Below are positions 44,009 through 53,234 of a stretch of 64,000 nucleotides of DNA, piece after piece. The notes beneath the pieces were generated by a model. That model worked only from the letters and a program-made list of their open reading frames with translations. It searched no databases and was not told the DNA's origin. Location: positions 48,028 through 112,027 of the forward strand of contig DATILD010000069.1 in assembly GCA_035476815.1 (NCBI GenBank). The letters run 5' to 3'. Source of the stretch: Methylibium sp035476815. GTDB lineage: Bacteria; Pseudomonadota; Gammaproteobacteria; Burkholderiales; Burkholderiaceae_C. The position numbers were made by a program, and so were the translations under genes. Position 1 is the first letter of the stretch, and each line of letters begins with the position of its first letter.

Positions 44009-45130
44009 ATGGGTTCCGTCGGGATCGTCACACCTCAGAGTCTGAAGCTCAGCCGCCCGCTGCCGCTGCAAAGCGGCGCGGTGCTGCCCGAGTGCACGCT
44101 GGTCTACGAGACCTACGGCACGCTCAACGCCGACCGCAGCAACGCGGTGCTGGTGTGCCACGCCTTGAACGCCTCGCACCATGTCGCCGGCACCCACGAG
44201 GGCCAGGCCCGCAGCGAGGGCTGGTGGGACAACCTGGTCGGCCCCGGCAAGCCGCTGGACACCGAGCGCTTCTTCGTCATCGGCGTCAACAACCCGGGCT
44301 CCTGCTTCGGCTCGACCGGGCCGACGCACGAGCAGCCCGGCACCGGCCGGCCCTGGGGCGCGGACTTCCCGGTGGTCACGGTCGAGGACTGGGTCGACGC
44401 GCAGGCGCGGCTGCTCGACGCGCTGGGCGTCGAGCAGCTGGCCGCCGTGATCGGCGGCAGCCTGGGCGGGATGCAGGCGCTGTCGTGGACGATCCGCCAC
44501 CCGCAGCGCGTGCGGCACTCGATCGTCATCGCCTCGGCGCCCAACCTCAGCGCGCAGAACATCGCCTTCAACGAGGTGGCGCGCCGCGCGATCGTCACCG
44601 ACCCCGACTTCCACGGCGGTCACTTCTACGCCCATGGCGTGGTGCCCAAGCGCGGCCTGCGGGTGGCGCGCATGGTCGGCCACATCACCTACCTCTCCGA
44701 CGACGTGATGGCCAGCAAGTTCGGCCGCCAGATCGTCAAGGGCCATCTGGCCTACACGACGCAGGACATCGAGTTCCAGATCGAGAGCTACCTGCGCTAC
44801 CAGGGCGACAAGTTCAGCGAGTACTTCGACGCCAACACCTACCTGCTGATCACCCGCGCGCTCGACTACTTCGACCCGGCGCGCGCGTTCGACGGCGACC
44901 TGAGCCGCGCGCTCGCCGCCGCCACCGCGAAGTTCCTGGTCATCAGCTTCACCACCGACTGGCGCTTCTCGCCCGAGCGCTCGCGCGAGATCGTCAAGGC
45001 GCTGGTCGACAACAAGCGCGACGTCAGCAGCGCCGAGATCGACGCGCCGCATGGCCACGACGCCTTCCTGATGGACGACCCGCGCTACCACGGCCTGCTG
45101 CGGGCCTATTTCGAGCGGATCACGACATGA
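44009..45130 (+). CDS. metX: Homoserine O-acyltransferase (MetX)
   Basis: This 373-residue alpha/beta-hydrolase-fold enzyme activates homoserine for methionine synthesis, using acetyl- or succinyl-CoA. The nucleophile elbow is GGSLGGMQ with Ser151; the catalytic aspartate and histidine lie in the ISFTTDWRFSPERSREI and APHGHDAFL segments. Acyl-donor choice cannot be read securely from the sequence. It is preceded by the SAM-II-like element and terminator, and overlaps metW by four bases. Confidence 0.95.
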   Translation: MGSVGIVTPQSLKLSRPLPLQSGAVLPECTLVYETYGTLNADRSNAVLVCHALNASHHVAGTHEGQARSEGWWDNLVGPGKPLDTERFFVIGVNNPGSCFGSTGPTHEQPGTGRPWGADFPVVTVEDWVDAQARLLDALGVEQLAAVIGGSLGGMQALSWTIRHPQRVRHSIVIASAPNLSAQNIAFNEVARRAIVTDPDFHGGHFYAHGVVPKRGLRVARMVGHITYLSDDVMASKFGRQIVKGHLAYTTQDIEFQIESYLRYQGDKFSEYFDANTYLLITRALDYFDPARAFDGDLSRALAAATAKFLVISFTTDWRFSPERSREIVKALVDNKRDVSSAEIDAPHGHDAFLMDDPRYHGLLRAYFERITT

Positions 45131-45711
45131 GCGAGCGCAAGGACCTCGAGGTCATCGCCCAGCTGGTGCCGCCCGGCTCCCGCGTGCTCGACCTCGGCTG
45201 CGGCAACGGCGCGCTGCTCGCGCTGCTGCGCGACACGCGCGGCTGCAGCGGCTACGGCGTCGAGCTCGACGACGCCAAGCTGCTCGAATGCGCGCAGCGC
45301 GGCGTCAACGTGATCCAGCGCAACCTCGACGAGGGGCTGGCGATCTTCGGCGACGCCAGCTTCGACGTGGTGCTGCAGCTCGACACGCTGACCAACCTGC
45401 ACCGCACCGAGGAGCTGCTGCGCGAGACCGTGCGCGTCGGCCGCGTCGGCATCGTCAGCTTTCCGAACTTCGCGCACTGGCCCAACCGGCTGGCGATCCT
45501 GCGCGGCCGCATGCCGGTGACCAAGGCGCTGCCCTACCAGTGGTACGACACGCCCAACGTGCGCTTCGGCACCCATGCCGACTTCGAGGTGCTGGCGCGG
45601 CGCAGCGGCCTGCGCGTGCTCGACAGCTTCGGGCTGCAGGCCGGCGCCGTGGTGCGGCGCTGGCCCAACCTGCTCGCCAGTACCGCGGTGTTCCGCGTCG
45701 AGCGGGGCTGA
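45127..45711 (+). CDS. metW: Methionine biosynthesis protein MetW
   Basis: This 194-residue class I methyltransferase-fold protein has motif I VLDLGCGNGALLALL and the family block SFPNFAHWPNRLAILRGRMP. MetW is always paired with metX in beta- and gammaproteobacteria and is required for full homoserine acyltransferase activity in several species. ATG 45127 forms the ATGA overlap with the metX stop. Confidence 0.95.
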   Translation: MSERKDLEVIAQLVPPGSRVLDLGCGNGALLALLRDTRGCSGYGVELDDAKLLECAQRGVNVIQRNLDEGLAIFGDASFDVVLQLDTLTNLHRTEELLRETVRVGRVGIVSFPNFAHWPNRLAILRGRMPVTKALPYQWYDTPNVRFGTHADFEVLARRSGLRVLDSFGLQAGAVVRRWPNLLASTAVFRVERG

Positions 45712-45912
45712 GCGCCCGGCGCGGGTTTTCACGGGGCGCCGGACACGTTCAAGCACAAATCCTAGGGATTGCAAAGAGCCTGTGGCTTGAAAGCTGCTGT
45801 AGGCTTTGACAGATGCCACAGTCGGCATCGTTTGTTACTGTATGTGCCGGGGTGTCCGCTGCGGCGGGCACGAGAAGCGCAGCAGCGCTGCGGTGACGAG
45901 GAGGACTTTCCA

Positions 45913-46719
45913 GTGAGCGACGTTTTCATCCGCGAGGGCGAGCTGACCGACATCGCCAGCTACCCCGCCTGGGCCCAGGACATGGTCGAGAGCTGTGCCG
46001 CGGCGCGCACCAAGGTGGCCGACCACGAGCTGTTCCACCGCATGCGCGACGCCGAACTCGACGAAAGCCAGATCAGCACCTTCCTGGTCGGCGTGTGGCC
46101 GGTGATCGAGCAGTTCCCGCAGTACATGGCGCAGAACATGCTGAAGGTGCAGTACGGCCGCTCGCGCGGCCACGACGAGGCGCGCCGCTACCTGATCCGC
46201 AACATCCGCGTCGAGCAGAACCATGCCGACCACTGGCTCAACTGGGCGATCGCCAGCGGCGTCAGCCGCGAGGACCTGCTGCACGGCGAGGTGCCGCCCG
46301 AGACCCATGCGCTCAGCCACTGGTGCTGGCACACCTGCGAACGCGACTCGCTGGCCGCCGGCATGGCCGCGACCAATTACGCGATCGAGGGCGTGACCGG
46401 CGACTGGTCGGCGCTGGTCTGCTCGTCGGACCGCTACGAGCAGACCTTTGCCGACGACGACCGCGCCAAGGCGATGAAGTGGCTGAAGCTGCACGCCAAG
46501 TACGACGACACCCACCCCTGGGAGGCGCTCGAGATCATCTGCGCGGTGATGGGCACCAACCCGACGCACCGCGGCTGGAACCTGATCCGCTCGCGCGTGG
46601 TGACGAGCTACGAGTACATGCGCCTCACGCTCGACCACTGCCTGTCGGCCGAGGAGGTGGTGTCGCGGCCGATGCCGCTGATCTCGCTGGCGTACACGGA
46701 AGAGCGCAAGCGCGCGTAG
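45913..46719 (+). CDS. TenA/PqqC-like (heme-oxygenase-fold) protein
   Basis: This 268-residue all-helical protein resembles the TenA/THI-4/PqqC or iron-containing redox enzyme group: helices with ELFHRMRDAEL, the acidic/His cluster RVEQNHADHWLNW, the HWCWHTCERDSLAAG helix and a C-terminal ALEIICAVMG helix. Similar proteins include thiaminases and diiron oxidases, so substrate and metal use are unclear. GTG 45913 follows GAGGAGGA. A terminator separates it from the convergent outer-membrane-factor gene. Confidence 0.82.
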   Translation: MSDVFIREGELTDIASYPAWAQDMVESCAAARTKVADHELFHRMRDAELDESQISTFLVGVWPVIEQFPQYMAQNMLKVQYGRSRGHDEARRYLIRNIRVEQNHADHWLNWAIASGVSREDLLHGEVPPETHALSHWCWHTCERDSLAAGMAATNYAIEGVTGDWSALVCSSDRYEQTFADDDRAKAMKWLKLHAKYDDTHPWEALEIICAVMGTNPTHRGWNLIRSRVVTSYEYMRLTLDHCLSAEEVVSRPMPLISLAYTEERKRA

Positions 46720-46739
46720 CGCGGCCGAGCGCGCCACTG

Positions 46740-46763
46740 AAGGCCCGCGCTTGCGCGGGCCTT
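46740..46763. terminator. Bidirectional terminator between TenA-like and outer membrane factor genes
   Basis: AAGGCCCGCG (46740-46749) pairs with CGCGGGCCTT (46754-46763) around a four-base loop, with T residues at either side. It lies between two convergent stop codons. Confidence 0.8.
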
Positions 46764-46778
46764 CGCGTTCGTGGCGGC

Positions 46779-48353
46779 TCAGCGCGCGCTGCTCGCGACC
46801 TGCGCCGGTGCCGTCCAGCCGCCCCCGAGCGCCCGGTACACCGCCACCAGCGCGGTCGCGGTGCCGGTCTGCGCCTGCACCCACTGGTCGCGGTTGGACA
46901 GCGCCTCGCGCTCGGCGTCGAGCACCGCCAGGAAGTCCGTGACGCCGGCCTCGTAGCGCAGCCGCGCGAGCCGTGCCGCCTCCTCCGACGCGCGCACCGC
47001 GGCGTCGAGCTTCACGGCCCGCTGCGCATTGCGGCTGTAGCCGCTGAACGCGCCCTCGGTCTCCTCCAGCGCCAGCAGCACGGTCTGCTCGTAGCTCGCC
47101 AGGCTGGCCTCGGTGCGGGCCTCGCTGGCGGCGATGCGCGAGCGGATGCTGCCGAGGTCGAAGGGCGTCCAGGTCAGACCGACGCCGAGCGAGTAGATCG
47201 CCGAGTCGCCGTCGCCCAGGTTGCCGAGCGTCGCCGCGTTGAGCCCCAGCAGGCCCGACAGCGAGATGCGCGGGAACAGCTCGCTCTTGGCGACGCCGAT
47301 GCGTGCGGTCGCCGCGGCGAGCTGGCGCTCGGCGGCGATCACATCGGGCCGGCGCTCCAGCCACTGCTGCGGCGTGCCGAGCGGCAGCATCGCCAGGTCG
47401 GTGACCGGCAGGCCGGGCAGCGGCGCGGGCGCGGCCAGCTGCGCGAGCAGCGCCCGCGGCGGCTGCGCGGTCAGCGTCGCGAGGCGGAACACGCTGCGTT
47501 CGATGGCGCTCTGCAGCGAAGGCAGCGCCGCGTCGGTGCTGGCGACCAGCGTGGTGGCGCGCGCCAGGTCGAGCTGGGTCGCGCGGCCGGCGTCGAGCCG
47601 CGCCTGCACGATGCGCAGCGCCTCGCGCTGGTTGACCAGCGCCGCCTCGGTGACCTGCTGGCGCTGCTGCAGCCCGCGCAGCTCGAGGTAGTTGCGCGCC
47701 ACCTCGGCGGCCACCGCGGTGTGGGCGGCGCCGATCCCGGCCTCGCCGGCCTGCACCAGCGCGGCCGCGGCCGCGCTGCCGCGGCGGTAGCGACCGAAGA
47801 AGTCGAGCTCCCAGTTGGCGATGAAGCTGGCGTCGTAGACGCTGCCGGTGCGCTCGCTGCGCGAGGCGCCCGGCTGCTGGGTGATCGGCCGCACCGAGCG
47901 GGTGATGCCGCTGTCGATGCCCAGGCCGGGCCGCGCGGCCGCGTCGGCCTCGCCGAGGTTGGCGCGCGCCTCCTGCAGCCGCGCCTGGGCGATGCGCACG
48001 TCGCCGTTGGCGGCCAGGCCGCGCTCGACCAGCGCGGTCAGCGCCGCGTCGTTGAAGCCACGCCAGAAGGCGACGATGTCGGCCGACACCGCCTGCGCGT
48101 TGGCGGCCGTGGCGCCGGCGTTGACGAAGCCGGCGTCGAGCTTGGCGGCCGGGCGCTGGTAGTCGGGGCCGACGGCGCAGGCGCTCAGCGCCGCGGCCAT
48201 GAGCACCAACACGGCCCGGGGTAGGCGCGCAGCAGGCTCGGCGTGGCGCGGCCCGCCAAGCAGCCGCCGCGGATCCGGCTCCGCCGGTCCGCTAGCGGCG
48301 CCCCCCTGGGGGGGAGCGGCGTAGCCGCAACGGGGGGGTGTGTCATTACGCAT
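46779..48353 (-). CDS. RND efflux outer-membrane lipoprotein (NodT/OprM family)
   Basis: This 524-residue outer membrane factor is the tunnel of a tripartite pump. The lipobox MAAALSACAVGPDYQRP and the duplicated helical hairpin domain (AEAALVNQREALRIVQARLDAG, then RPDVIAAERQLAAA) are typical. ATG 48353 follows GGGGAG and overlaps the pump gene by eight bases. The signal peptide is preceded by about 40 extra residues (TPPRCGYAAPPQGGAASG onward) encoded by a REP-like repeat. Processing of such a long leader is doubtful, so an internal start nearer the signal may be used. Confidence 0.88.
   Translation of the reverse strand: MRNDTPPRCGYAAPPQGGAASGPAEPDPRRLLGGPRHAEPAARLPRAVLVLMAAALSACAVGPDYQRPAAKLDAGFVNAGATAANAQAVSADIVAFWRGFNDAALTALVERGLAANGDVRIAQARLQEARANLGEADAAARPGLGIDSGITRSVRPITQQPGASRSERTGSVYDASFIANWELDFFGRYRRGSAAAAALVQAGEAGIGAAHTAVAAEVARNYLELRGLQQRQQVTEAALVNQREALRIVQARLDAGRATQLDLARATTLVASTDAALPSLQSAIERSVFRLATLTAQPPRALLAQLAAPAPLPGLPVTDLAMLPLGTPQQWLERRPDVIAAERQLAAATARIGVAKSELFPRISLSGLLGLNAATLGNLGDGDSAIYSLGVGLTWTPFDLGSIRSRIAASEARTEASLASYEQTVLLALEETEGAFSGYSRNAQRAVKLDAAVRASEEAARLARLRYEAGVTDFLAVLDAEREALSNRDQWVQAQTGTATALVAVYRALGGGWTAPAQVASSAR
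48246..48345. repeat. REP-like GC-rich palindrome in the 5' end of the outer membrane factor gene
   Basis: The core GGCGCCCCCCTGGGGGGGAG, flanked by further short inverted repeats, resembles the element at 37522-37608. It lies just after the first few codons of the gene and keeps the frame open, adding a Pro/Gly/Arg-rich leader in front of the lipoprotein signal. Confidence 0.72.
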
Positions 48354-51300
48354 CGCCGTCTCCCCGAACCTTGTCGTGCGGCGCATGGCTCACGCCGGCA
48401 CCCCCCAGCGCCGGCTCGGCCTGGCCTGGGTGGGCCGCGACCCAGCGTTTCGCGCGCCGCTGCCGCAGCAGCATGTAGAACACCGGCGTCAGGAAGATGC
48501 CGAACACCGTCACGCCGACCATGCCCGAGAACACCGCGATGCCCATCGCGCGCCGCATCTCGCTGCCGGCGCCCGAGCCGAGGATCAGCGGCACCACGCC
48601 GGCGCAGAACGCGATCGAGGTCATCAGGATCGGCCGCAGCCGCATGCGGCAGGCGTGGATCACCGCGTGCAGCAGGCGCTCGCCCTTCTCCTCGAGGTCC
48701 TTGGCGAACTCGACGATCAGGATCGCGTTCTTGCACGCCAGGCCCACCAGCACCACCAGCGCCACCTGCGTGAAGATGTTCAGGTCACCCGGCTGCAGGA
48801 AGGGCGGGAAGCTCGACAGCCACACGCCGAACAGCGCCGCCAGCACGCACATCGGCACGATCATCACGATCGCCAGCGGCAGCGTCCAGCTCTCGTACTG
48901 CGCCGCCAGCACCAGCACCACCAGCACCACGGCGATCAGCATCACCGCGGCCAGGATCGGCAGCGTGATCTTGGTGCCGGGCAGCGTCAGGTTGCGCGTC
49001 AGCCGGTCCTGGTAGGTCAGCTCGGTCCACTCGTAGCTCATGCCGCGCGGCAGGGTGCGCTTGAGCAGGGTCTCGATCTCGGCCTCGGCCTCGCCGGAGG
49101 AGAAGCCGAAGGCCGCCGAGCCATTGACGTCGGCCGAGGGGAAGCCGTTGTAGCGCGTCACCCGGGTCGGGCCGAAGGTCGGCTCGACCTTCATCAGCGC
49201 GCCCAGCGGCACCATCTCGCCGGCGGCGTTGCGCGTCTTCAAGTTGGTGATGGCCTCGGCGTCGGCGCGGAAGGGCGCGTCGGCCTGCACGATCACCTGG
49301 TAGGTCTTGCCGAACTTGGTGAAGTCGTTGACGTAGAGCGAGCCCAGGTTGACCTGCATCGTGTCGTAGATGTCGCGCAGGTCCACGCCCATCTGCTTGG
49401 CGCGGGTGCGGTCGACGTCGGCGTAGAGCTGCGGCACGTTGATGTCGTAGGTCGAATAGGGCGTGCCGATCGCCGACTTCGGGTTGCCGTAGACCTGCCC
49501 CAGCGTGCCCCAGACGGCGCCGAACAGCGCCTGCTCGCCGAGCCCGTCGCGGTCCTGCACTTGCAGCTTGAAGCCGCCGGCCGTGCCCACGCCGTCGACG
49601 CCGGGCGGCGGCACGACGAACATGCGCGCGCCCTGGATCTGCTGGATCGCGCCGTTGACGCGGCCGAGGATGGCGTCCTTGCTCAGCTCGCGCGAGGTGC
49701 GCTTGTCGAAGGCATCGAGGCCGAAGAAGATGATCCCTTCGTTGGGCGCGGCGGCGAAGCCGGCGATCGACAGGCCCGGGAAGGCGACCGCGTCGATGAT
49801 GCCCGGCACCTTGAGCGCGATCTCGCTCATGTCGCGGATCACCTTGTCGGTGCGCTCCAGCGAGGCGCCGGCCGGCAGTTGCGCGATGCCGATCAGGTAC
49901 TGCTTGTCCGGCGCCGGCACGAAGCCGGCCGGGATGCGCGTGAACAGGAAGGCGGTCAGCGCCAGCAGGATCGCGTAGACGATCATCGCCGCCGACTTGC
50001 GGCGCACGATGGCCGTGACACCGCGACCGTAGCCCTCGCTCGCGCGGTGGAAGAAGCGGTTGAACCAGCGGAAGAAGCCGCCGAAGAGCAGGTCCATGCC
50101 CTTCGTCAACCGGTCCTTCGGTGCGTCGTGCGGCCGCAGCAGGATGGCGCTCAGCGCCGGCGACAGCGTCAGCGAGTTGAACGCGGAGATCACGGTCGAG
50201 ATCGCGATCGTCACCGCGAACTGCTTGTAGAACTGGCCGGTCAGCCCGGGCACGAAGGCCAGCGGCACGAACACCGCGCACAGCACCAGCGCGATCGCGA
50301 CGATCGGCCCCGAGACCTCGCGCATCGCCTTGATGGTGGCCTCGCGCGGCTGCAGGCCGGCCTCGATGTTGCGTTCGACGTTCTCGACCACGACGATCGC
50401 GTCGTCGACCACGATGCCGATCGCCAGCACCAAGCCGAACAGCGTCAGCGTGTTGATCGAGTAGCCCAGCAGCAGCAGGAAGGCGAAGGTGCCGACGATC
50501 GACACCGGCACCGCCAGCAGCGGGATGATCGACGCGCGCCAGGTCTGCAGGAACACGATGACGACCAGCACCACCAGCGCCACCGCTTCCAGCAGCGTGA
50601 CGACGACCTTCTCGATCGAGGTCTGCACGAAGCGCGTCGGGTCGTAGACGATGTCGTACTTGACACCCTGCGGGAAGCTCGGCTCGAGCTTCTTCATCGT
50701 CTGGCGCACCGCGTTGGAGAGCGCCAGCGCGTTCGAGCCCGGCGCCTGGAACACCGCGATCGCGGCCGCCTCCTTGTTGTTGAGCAGGCTGCGCAGCGAG
50801 TAGGTGCCGGCCGAGAGCTCGACGCGGCCCAGATCGCGCACGCGGATCAGCCCGCCGGTGGCCGGGTCGGCGCGCACGATGATGTCGGCGAACTCCTGCT
50901 CGGTGGCCAGCCGGCCCTGGGTGTTGATCGCGAGCTGGAACTCGGTGCCGGGCGGGGAGGGCGGCGCGCCCACGGTGCCCGCCGCGACCTGCGCGTTCTG
51001 CTCGCGGATCGCGGCGATGACCTCGGCGCTGGTGATGCCGCGCGCGTTGAGCTTGTTCGGGTCGAGCCAGACCCGCATCGCGTAGTCGCCGGCGCCGAAC
51101 ATGAACACGCTGCCCATGCCCGGGATGCGCAGCAGCTCGTCGCGCACGTTGAGCTGGCCGTAGTTGCGCAGGTAGAGCGCGTCGCGGCTGTTGTCCGGGC
51201 TGACCAGATGGACCACCATCGTCAGGTTGGGGCTGGACTTCTCGGTCGTCACGCCGATCTGGCGCACGATGTCCGGAAGCCGCGGCAGCGCGCGGTTGAT

Positions 51301-51636
51301 GCGGTTCTGCACCGCGGTCTCGGCGACCTCGGGGTTGGTGCCGATCTTGAAGGTGACCGTCAGCGCCATCGAGCCGTCGGCCGAGGCCTGCGAGTCGAAG
51401 TACAGCAGGTTCTCGACGCCGTTGACCTGCTCCTCCAGCGGTGCGGCCACCGTCTCGGAGATCACGCGCGGGTTGGCGCCGGGGAACTGCGCGCGCACGA
51501 CGATCTGCGGCGGCGCGACCTCCGGGTACTCGGACACCGGCAGGTTGAAGATCGCCAGCAGGCCGACCAGGAAGGTGAAGATCGACAGCACCGCGGCAAA
51601 GCGCGGCCGGTCGATGAAGAAGCGGGAGATGTCCAT
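48346..51636 (-). CDS. RND multidrug efflux permease (AcrB/MexB family)
   Basis: This 1096-residue inner-membrane proton antiporter has twelve helices, two large periplasmic loops (residues about 40-335 and 560-870) and the proton-relay acidic pair in TM4 (GIVVDDAIVVVENVER). It exports hydrophobic drugs or solvents with its adaptor and outer-membrane factor. It lies 12 bases downstream of the adaptor gene and overlaps the outer membrane factor start, giving the classic adaptor-pump-tunnel operon. Its C-terminal tail of about 35 residues is longer than usual. Confidence 0.95.
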   Translation of the reverse strand: MDISRFFIDRPRFAAVLSIFTFLVGLLAIFNLPVSEYPEVAPPQIVVRAQFPGANPRVISETVAAPLEEQVNGVENLLYFDSQASADGSMALTVTFKIGTNPEVAETAVQNRINRALPRLPDIVRQIGVTTEKSSPNLTMVVHLVSPDNSRDALYLRNYGQLNVRDELLRIPGMGSVFMFGAGDYAMRVWLDPNKLNARGITSAEVIAAIREQNAQVAAGTVGAPPSPPGTEFQLAINTQGRLATEQEFADIIVRADPATGGLIRVRDLGRVELSAGTYSLRSLLNNKEAAAIAVFQAPGSNALALSNAVRQTMKKLEPSFPQGVKYDIVYDPTRFVQTSIEKVVVTLLEAVALVVLVVIVFLQTWRASIIPLLAVPVSIVGTFAFLLLLGYSINTLTLFGLVLAIGIVVDDAIVVVENVERNIEAGLQPREATIKAMREVSGPIVAIALVLCAVFVPLAFVPGLTGQFYKQFAVTIAISTVISAFNSLTLSPALSAILLRPHDAPKDRLTKGMDLLFGGFFRWFNRFFHRASEGYGRGVTAIVRRKSAAMIVYAILLALTAFLFTRIPAGFVPAPDKQYLIGIAQLPAGASLERTDKVIRDMSEIALKVPGIIDAVAFPGLSIAGFAAAPNEGIIFFGLDAFDKRTSRELSKDAILGRVNGAIQQIQGARMFVVPPPGVDGVGTAGGFKLQVQDRDGLGEQALFGAVWGTLGQVYGNPKSAIGTPYSTYDINVPQLYADVDRTRAKQMGVDLRDIYDTMQVNLGSLYVNDFTKFGKTYQVIVQADAPFRADAEAITNLKTRNAAGEMVPLGALMKVEPTFGPTRVTRYNGFPSADVNGSAAFGFSSGEAEAEIETLLKRTLPRGMSYEWTELTYQDRLTRNLTLPGTKITLPILAAVMLIAVVLVVLVLAAQYESWTLPLAIVMIVPMCVLAALFGVWLSSFPPFLQPGDLNIFTQVALVVLVGLACKNAILIVEFAKDLEEKGERLLHAVIHACRMRLRPILMTSIAFCAGVVPLILGSGAGSEMRRAMGIAVFSGMVGVTVFGIFLTPVFYMLLRQRRAKRWVAAHPGQAEPALGGAGVSHAPHDKVRGDGDA

Positions 51637-51648
51637 GGGGCGCTCCGC

Positions 51649-52950
51649 TCAGGCCGCGGCGCGCAAGGCGGGCGCGAGCGCGGCCGATTTCTTCCCGTCC
51701 TGCTTCGCGTCGGGCTTGGCATCGGGCTTGGCGTCGGGTTTCGGCGCCTCCGGCGGGGCTGCGCCCGGCGCGGGCGGGGGCGGGACGATCGGCATGCCCA
51801 ACGCATCGACCTCCAGCACGGTCGGGGCCACCGGCATGCCGGGCATCACCCGCTGCAGGCCGTCGACGATGACGTTCTCGCCGGCCTTGACGCCGCCCTG
51901 CACGACGCGCATGCCGCCGTCGAGCGCGCCGAGCTTGACCTCGCGGAACTGCGGCTGCTTGTCGGCGCCGACCACGTAGACGAACTTCTTGCTCTGGTCG
52001 GTGCCGATCGCGCGCTCGGGTACCAGCGTCGCCGCGCGGGGCGTGCTGGTGACCATCGTCAGCCGCGCGGCCAGCCCGGGCGTGAACAGGCCCTTGGCGT
52101 TGTCGAAGCTCGCACGCATGCGGATCGCGCCGGTCTGCGGATTCAGGCGGTTGTCGATGAAGTCGACGCGGCCCTCGTGCGGGAAGCCGGCCTCGTTGGC
52201 CAGACCCATCTTGACCTTGGGCGCCTTCTCGTTAGTGGCCTTCACGCGCAGGAAGGTCTGCTCGCTGCCGTCGAAGTAGGCGTAGATCCTGTCGACGCCG
52301 GCGATGGTGGTCAGCACCACCTGCTCGTTGACCAGGTTGCCCGCGGTGGCGTTGGCGCGCGACACGCGGCCGGCGATCGGCGCGCGCACCTCGCAGTAGC
52401 CGAGGTTGAGCTGCGCCACGCGCAGCGCCGCCTCGGCCGCGGCGATGTCGGCCTCGGCGGTGCGCGAGCCCGAGGTCAGCTGGTCGAACTCCTGGCGCGA
52501 CACCGCCTTGGCGTCGAGCAGCTGCTGCGCGCGCGCCAGTTCGCTCTTGGCCAGCTCGGCGCGCGACAGCGCCGCCGCACGCTGCGACGCGGCCCGCGCC
52601 ACCTCGGCCTGGAAGGGCCGCGGGTCGATGGAAAACAGCAGCGCGCCCTTCGGAACGGTCGCGCCGTCGACGAAATGCACGCGCTCGATCGTGCCGCCGA
52701 CGCGCGGCCGCAGCTCGACGAACTCGGTGGCCTCGAGGCGGCCGCTGAACTCCTCGTGGTCGGCGACCTGGCGCTCGACCGCCGGCGCGACGCTGACCGG
52801 CGACGCCGGCGGCGGCCCGCCCTGGGCATCGGCCGGGCCACCGCAAGCGGCGAGGGCCCATGCGGCCGCGGCGACGGTGCCGGCCAGCACCCAGGCCCTT
52901 GCGGGCGACGAAGCGGCCATGGAAGGCGGGGGCGCGAGGCGACGGCTCAT
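51649..52950 (-). CDS. RND efflux periplasmic adaptor (membrane fusion protein)
   Basis: This 433-residue lipoprotein has the lipobox WALAACGG, a lipoyl-like half (RPRVGGTIERVHFVDGATVP), an alpha-hairpin coiled coil (residues about 115-185), a beta-barrel and a C-terminal membrane-proximal domain. The tail carries direct repeats of PDAK (three copies) and is lysine-rich. It is the first gene of the efflux operon. A TetR-type palindrome lies about 110 bases upstream. Confidence 0.94.
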   Translation of the reverse strand: MSRRLAPPPSMAASSPARAWVLAGTVAAAAWALAACGGPADAQGGPPPASPVSVAPAVERQVADHEEFSGRLEATEFVELRPRVGGTIERVHFVDGATVPKGALLFSIDPRPFQAEVARAASQRAAALSRAELAKSELARAQQLLDAKAVSRQEFDQLTSGSRTAEADIAAAEAALRVAQLNLGYCEVRAPIAGRVSRANATAGNLVNEQVVLTTIAGVDRIYAYFDGSEQTFLRVKATNEKAPKVKMGLANEAGFPHEGRVDFIDNRLNPQTGAIRMRASFDNAKGLFTPGLAARLTMVTSTPRAATLVPERAIGTDQSKKFVYVVGADKQPQFREVKLGALDGGMRVVQGGVKAGENVIVDGLQRVMPGMPVAPTVLEVDALGMPIVPPPPAPGAAPPEAPKPDAKPDAKPDAKQDGKKSAALAPALRAAA

Positions 52951-53057
52951 GGGATTTCCTGAAGCTGGGGAGTGAAGCGGGCGGTAGACCCGCGGCCCGG
53001 TCGGTGGCGCTGTGGTGACGCCCGCCGGTGCTCGTGTGCTGCTGCGCCGCATGTTAC

Positions 53058-53071
53058 TGACCCATCGGTCA
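53058..53071. promoter_or_regulatory. TetR-family-type operator upstream of the efflux operon
   Basis: TGACC-CATC-GGTCA is a palindrome of the TGACCGATCGGTCA type commonly bound by AcrR/TtgR-like repressors. It lies between the efflux adaptor (minus strand) and the M20 peptidase (plus strand). No tetR-type gene is present nearby in the window. Confidence 0.5.
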
Positions 53072-53234
53072 TCATTTGTGGATCGCACAAAACCCCCATG
53101 CGGAGCAGGCCCAATCATGTGGGTGCAATCGTGCGGGCGATTCGCGCGCCACGCATCGGCGGCGATGCCGGCTCGCGCACCGTCGCTGCCTATACTGATT
53201 CCGTCTCTCCGACCGCGCCACAAGCGCCCGCGCC

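Noticed and set aside
48340..52962. A 1540-codon plus-strand frame antisense to the efflux operon
   Set aside because: The protein is His/Arg/Asp-rich without motifs, while the minus strand encodes complete RND pump and adaptor sequences over the same DNA.
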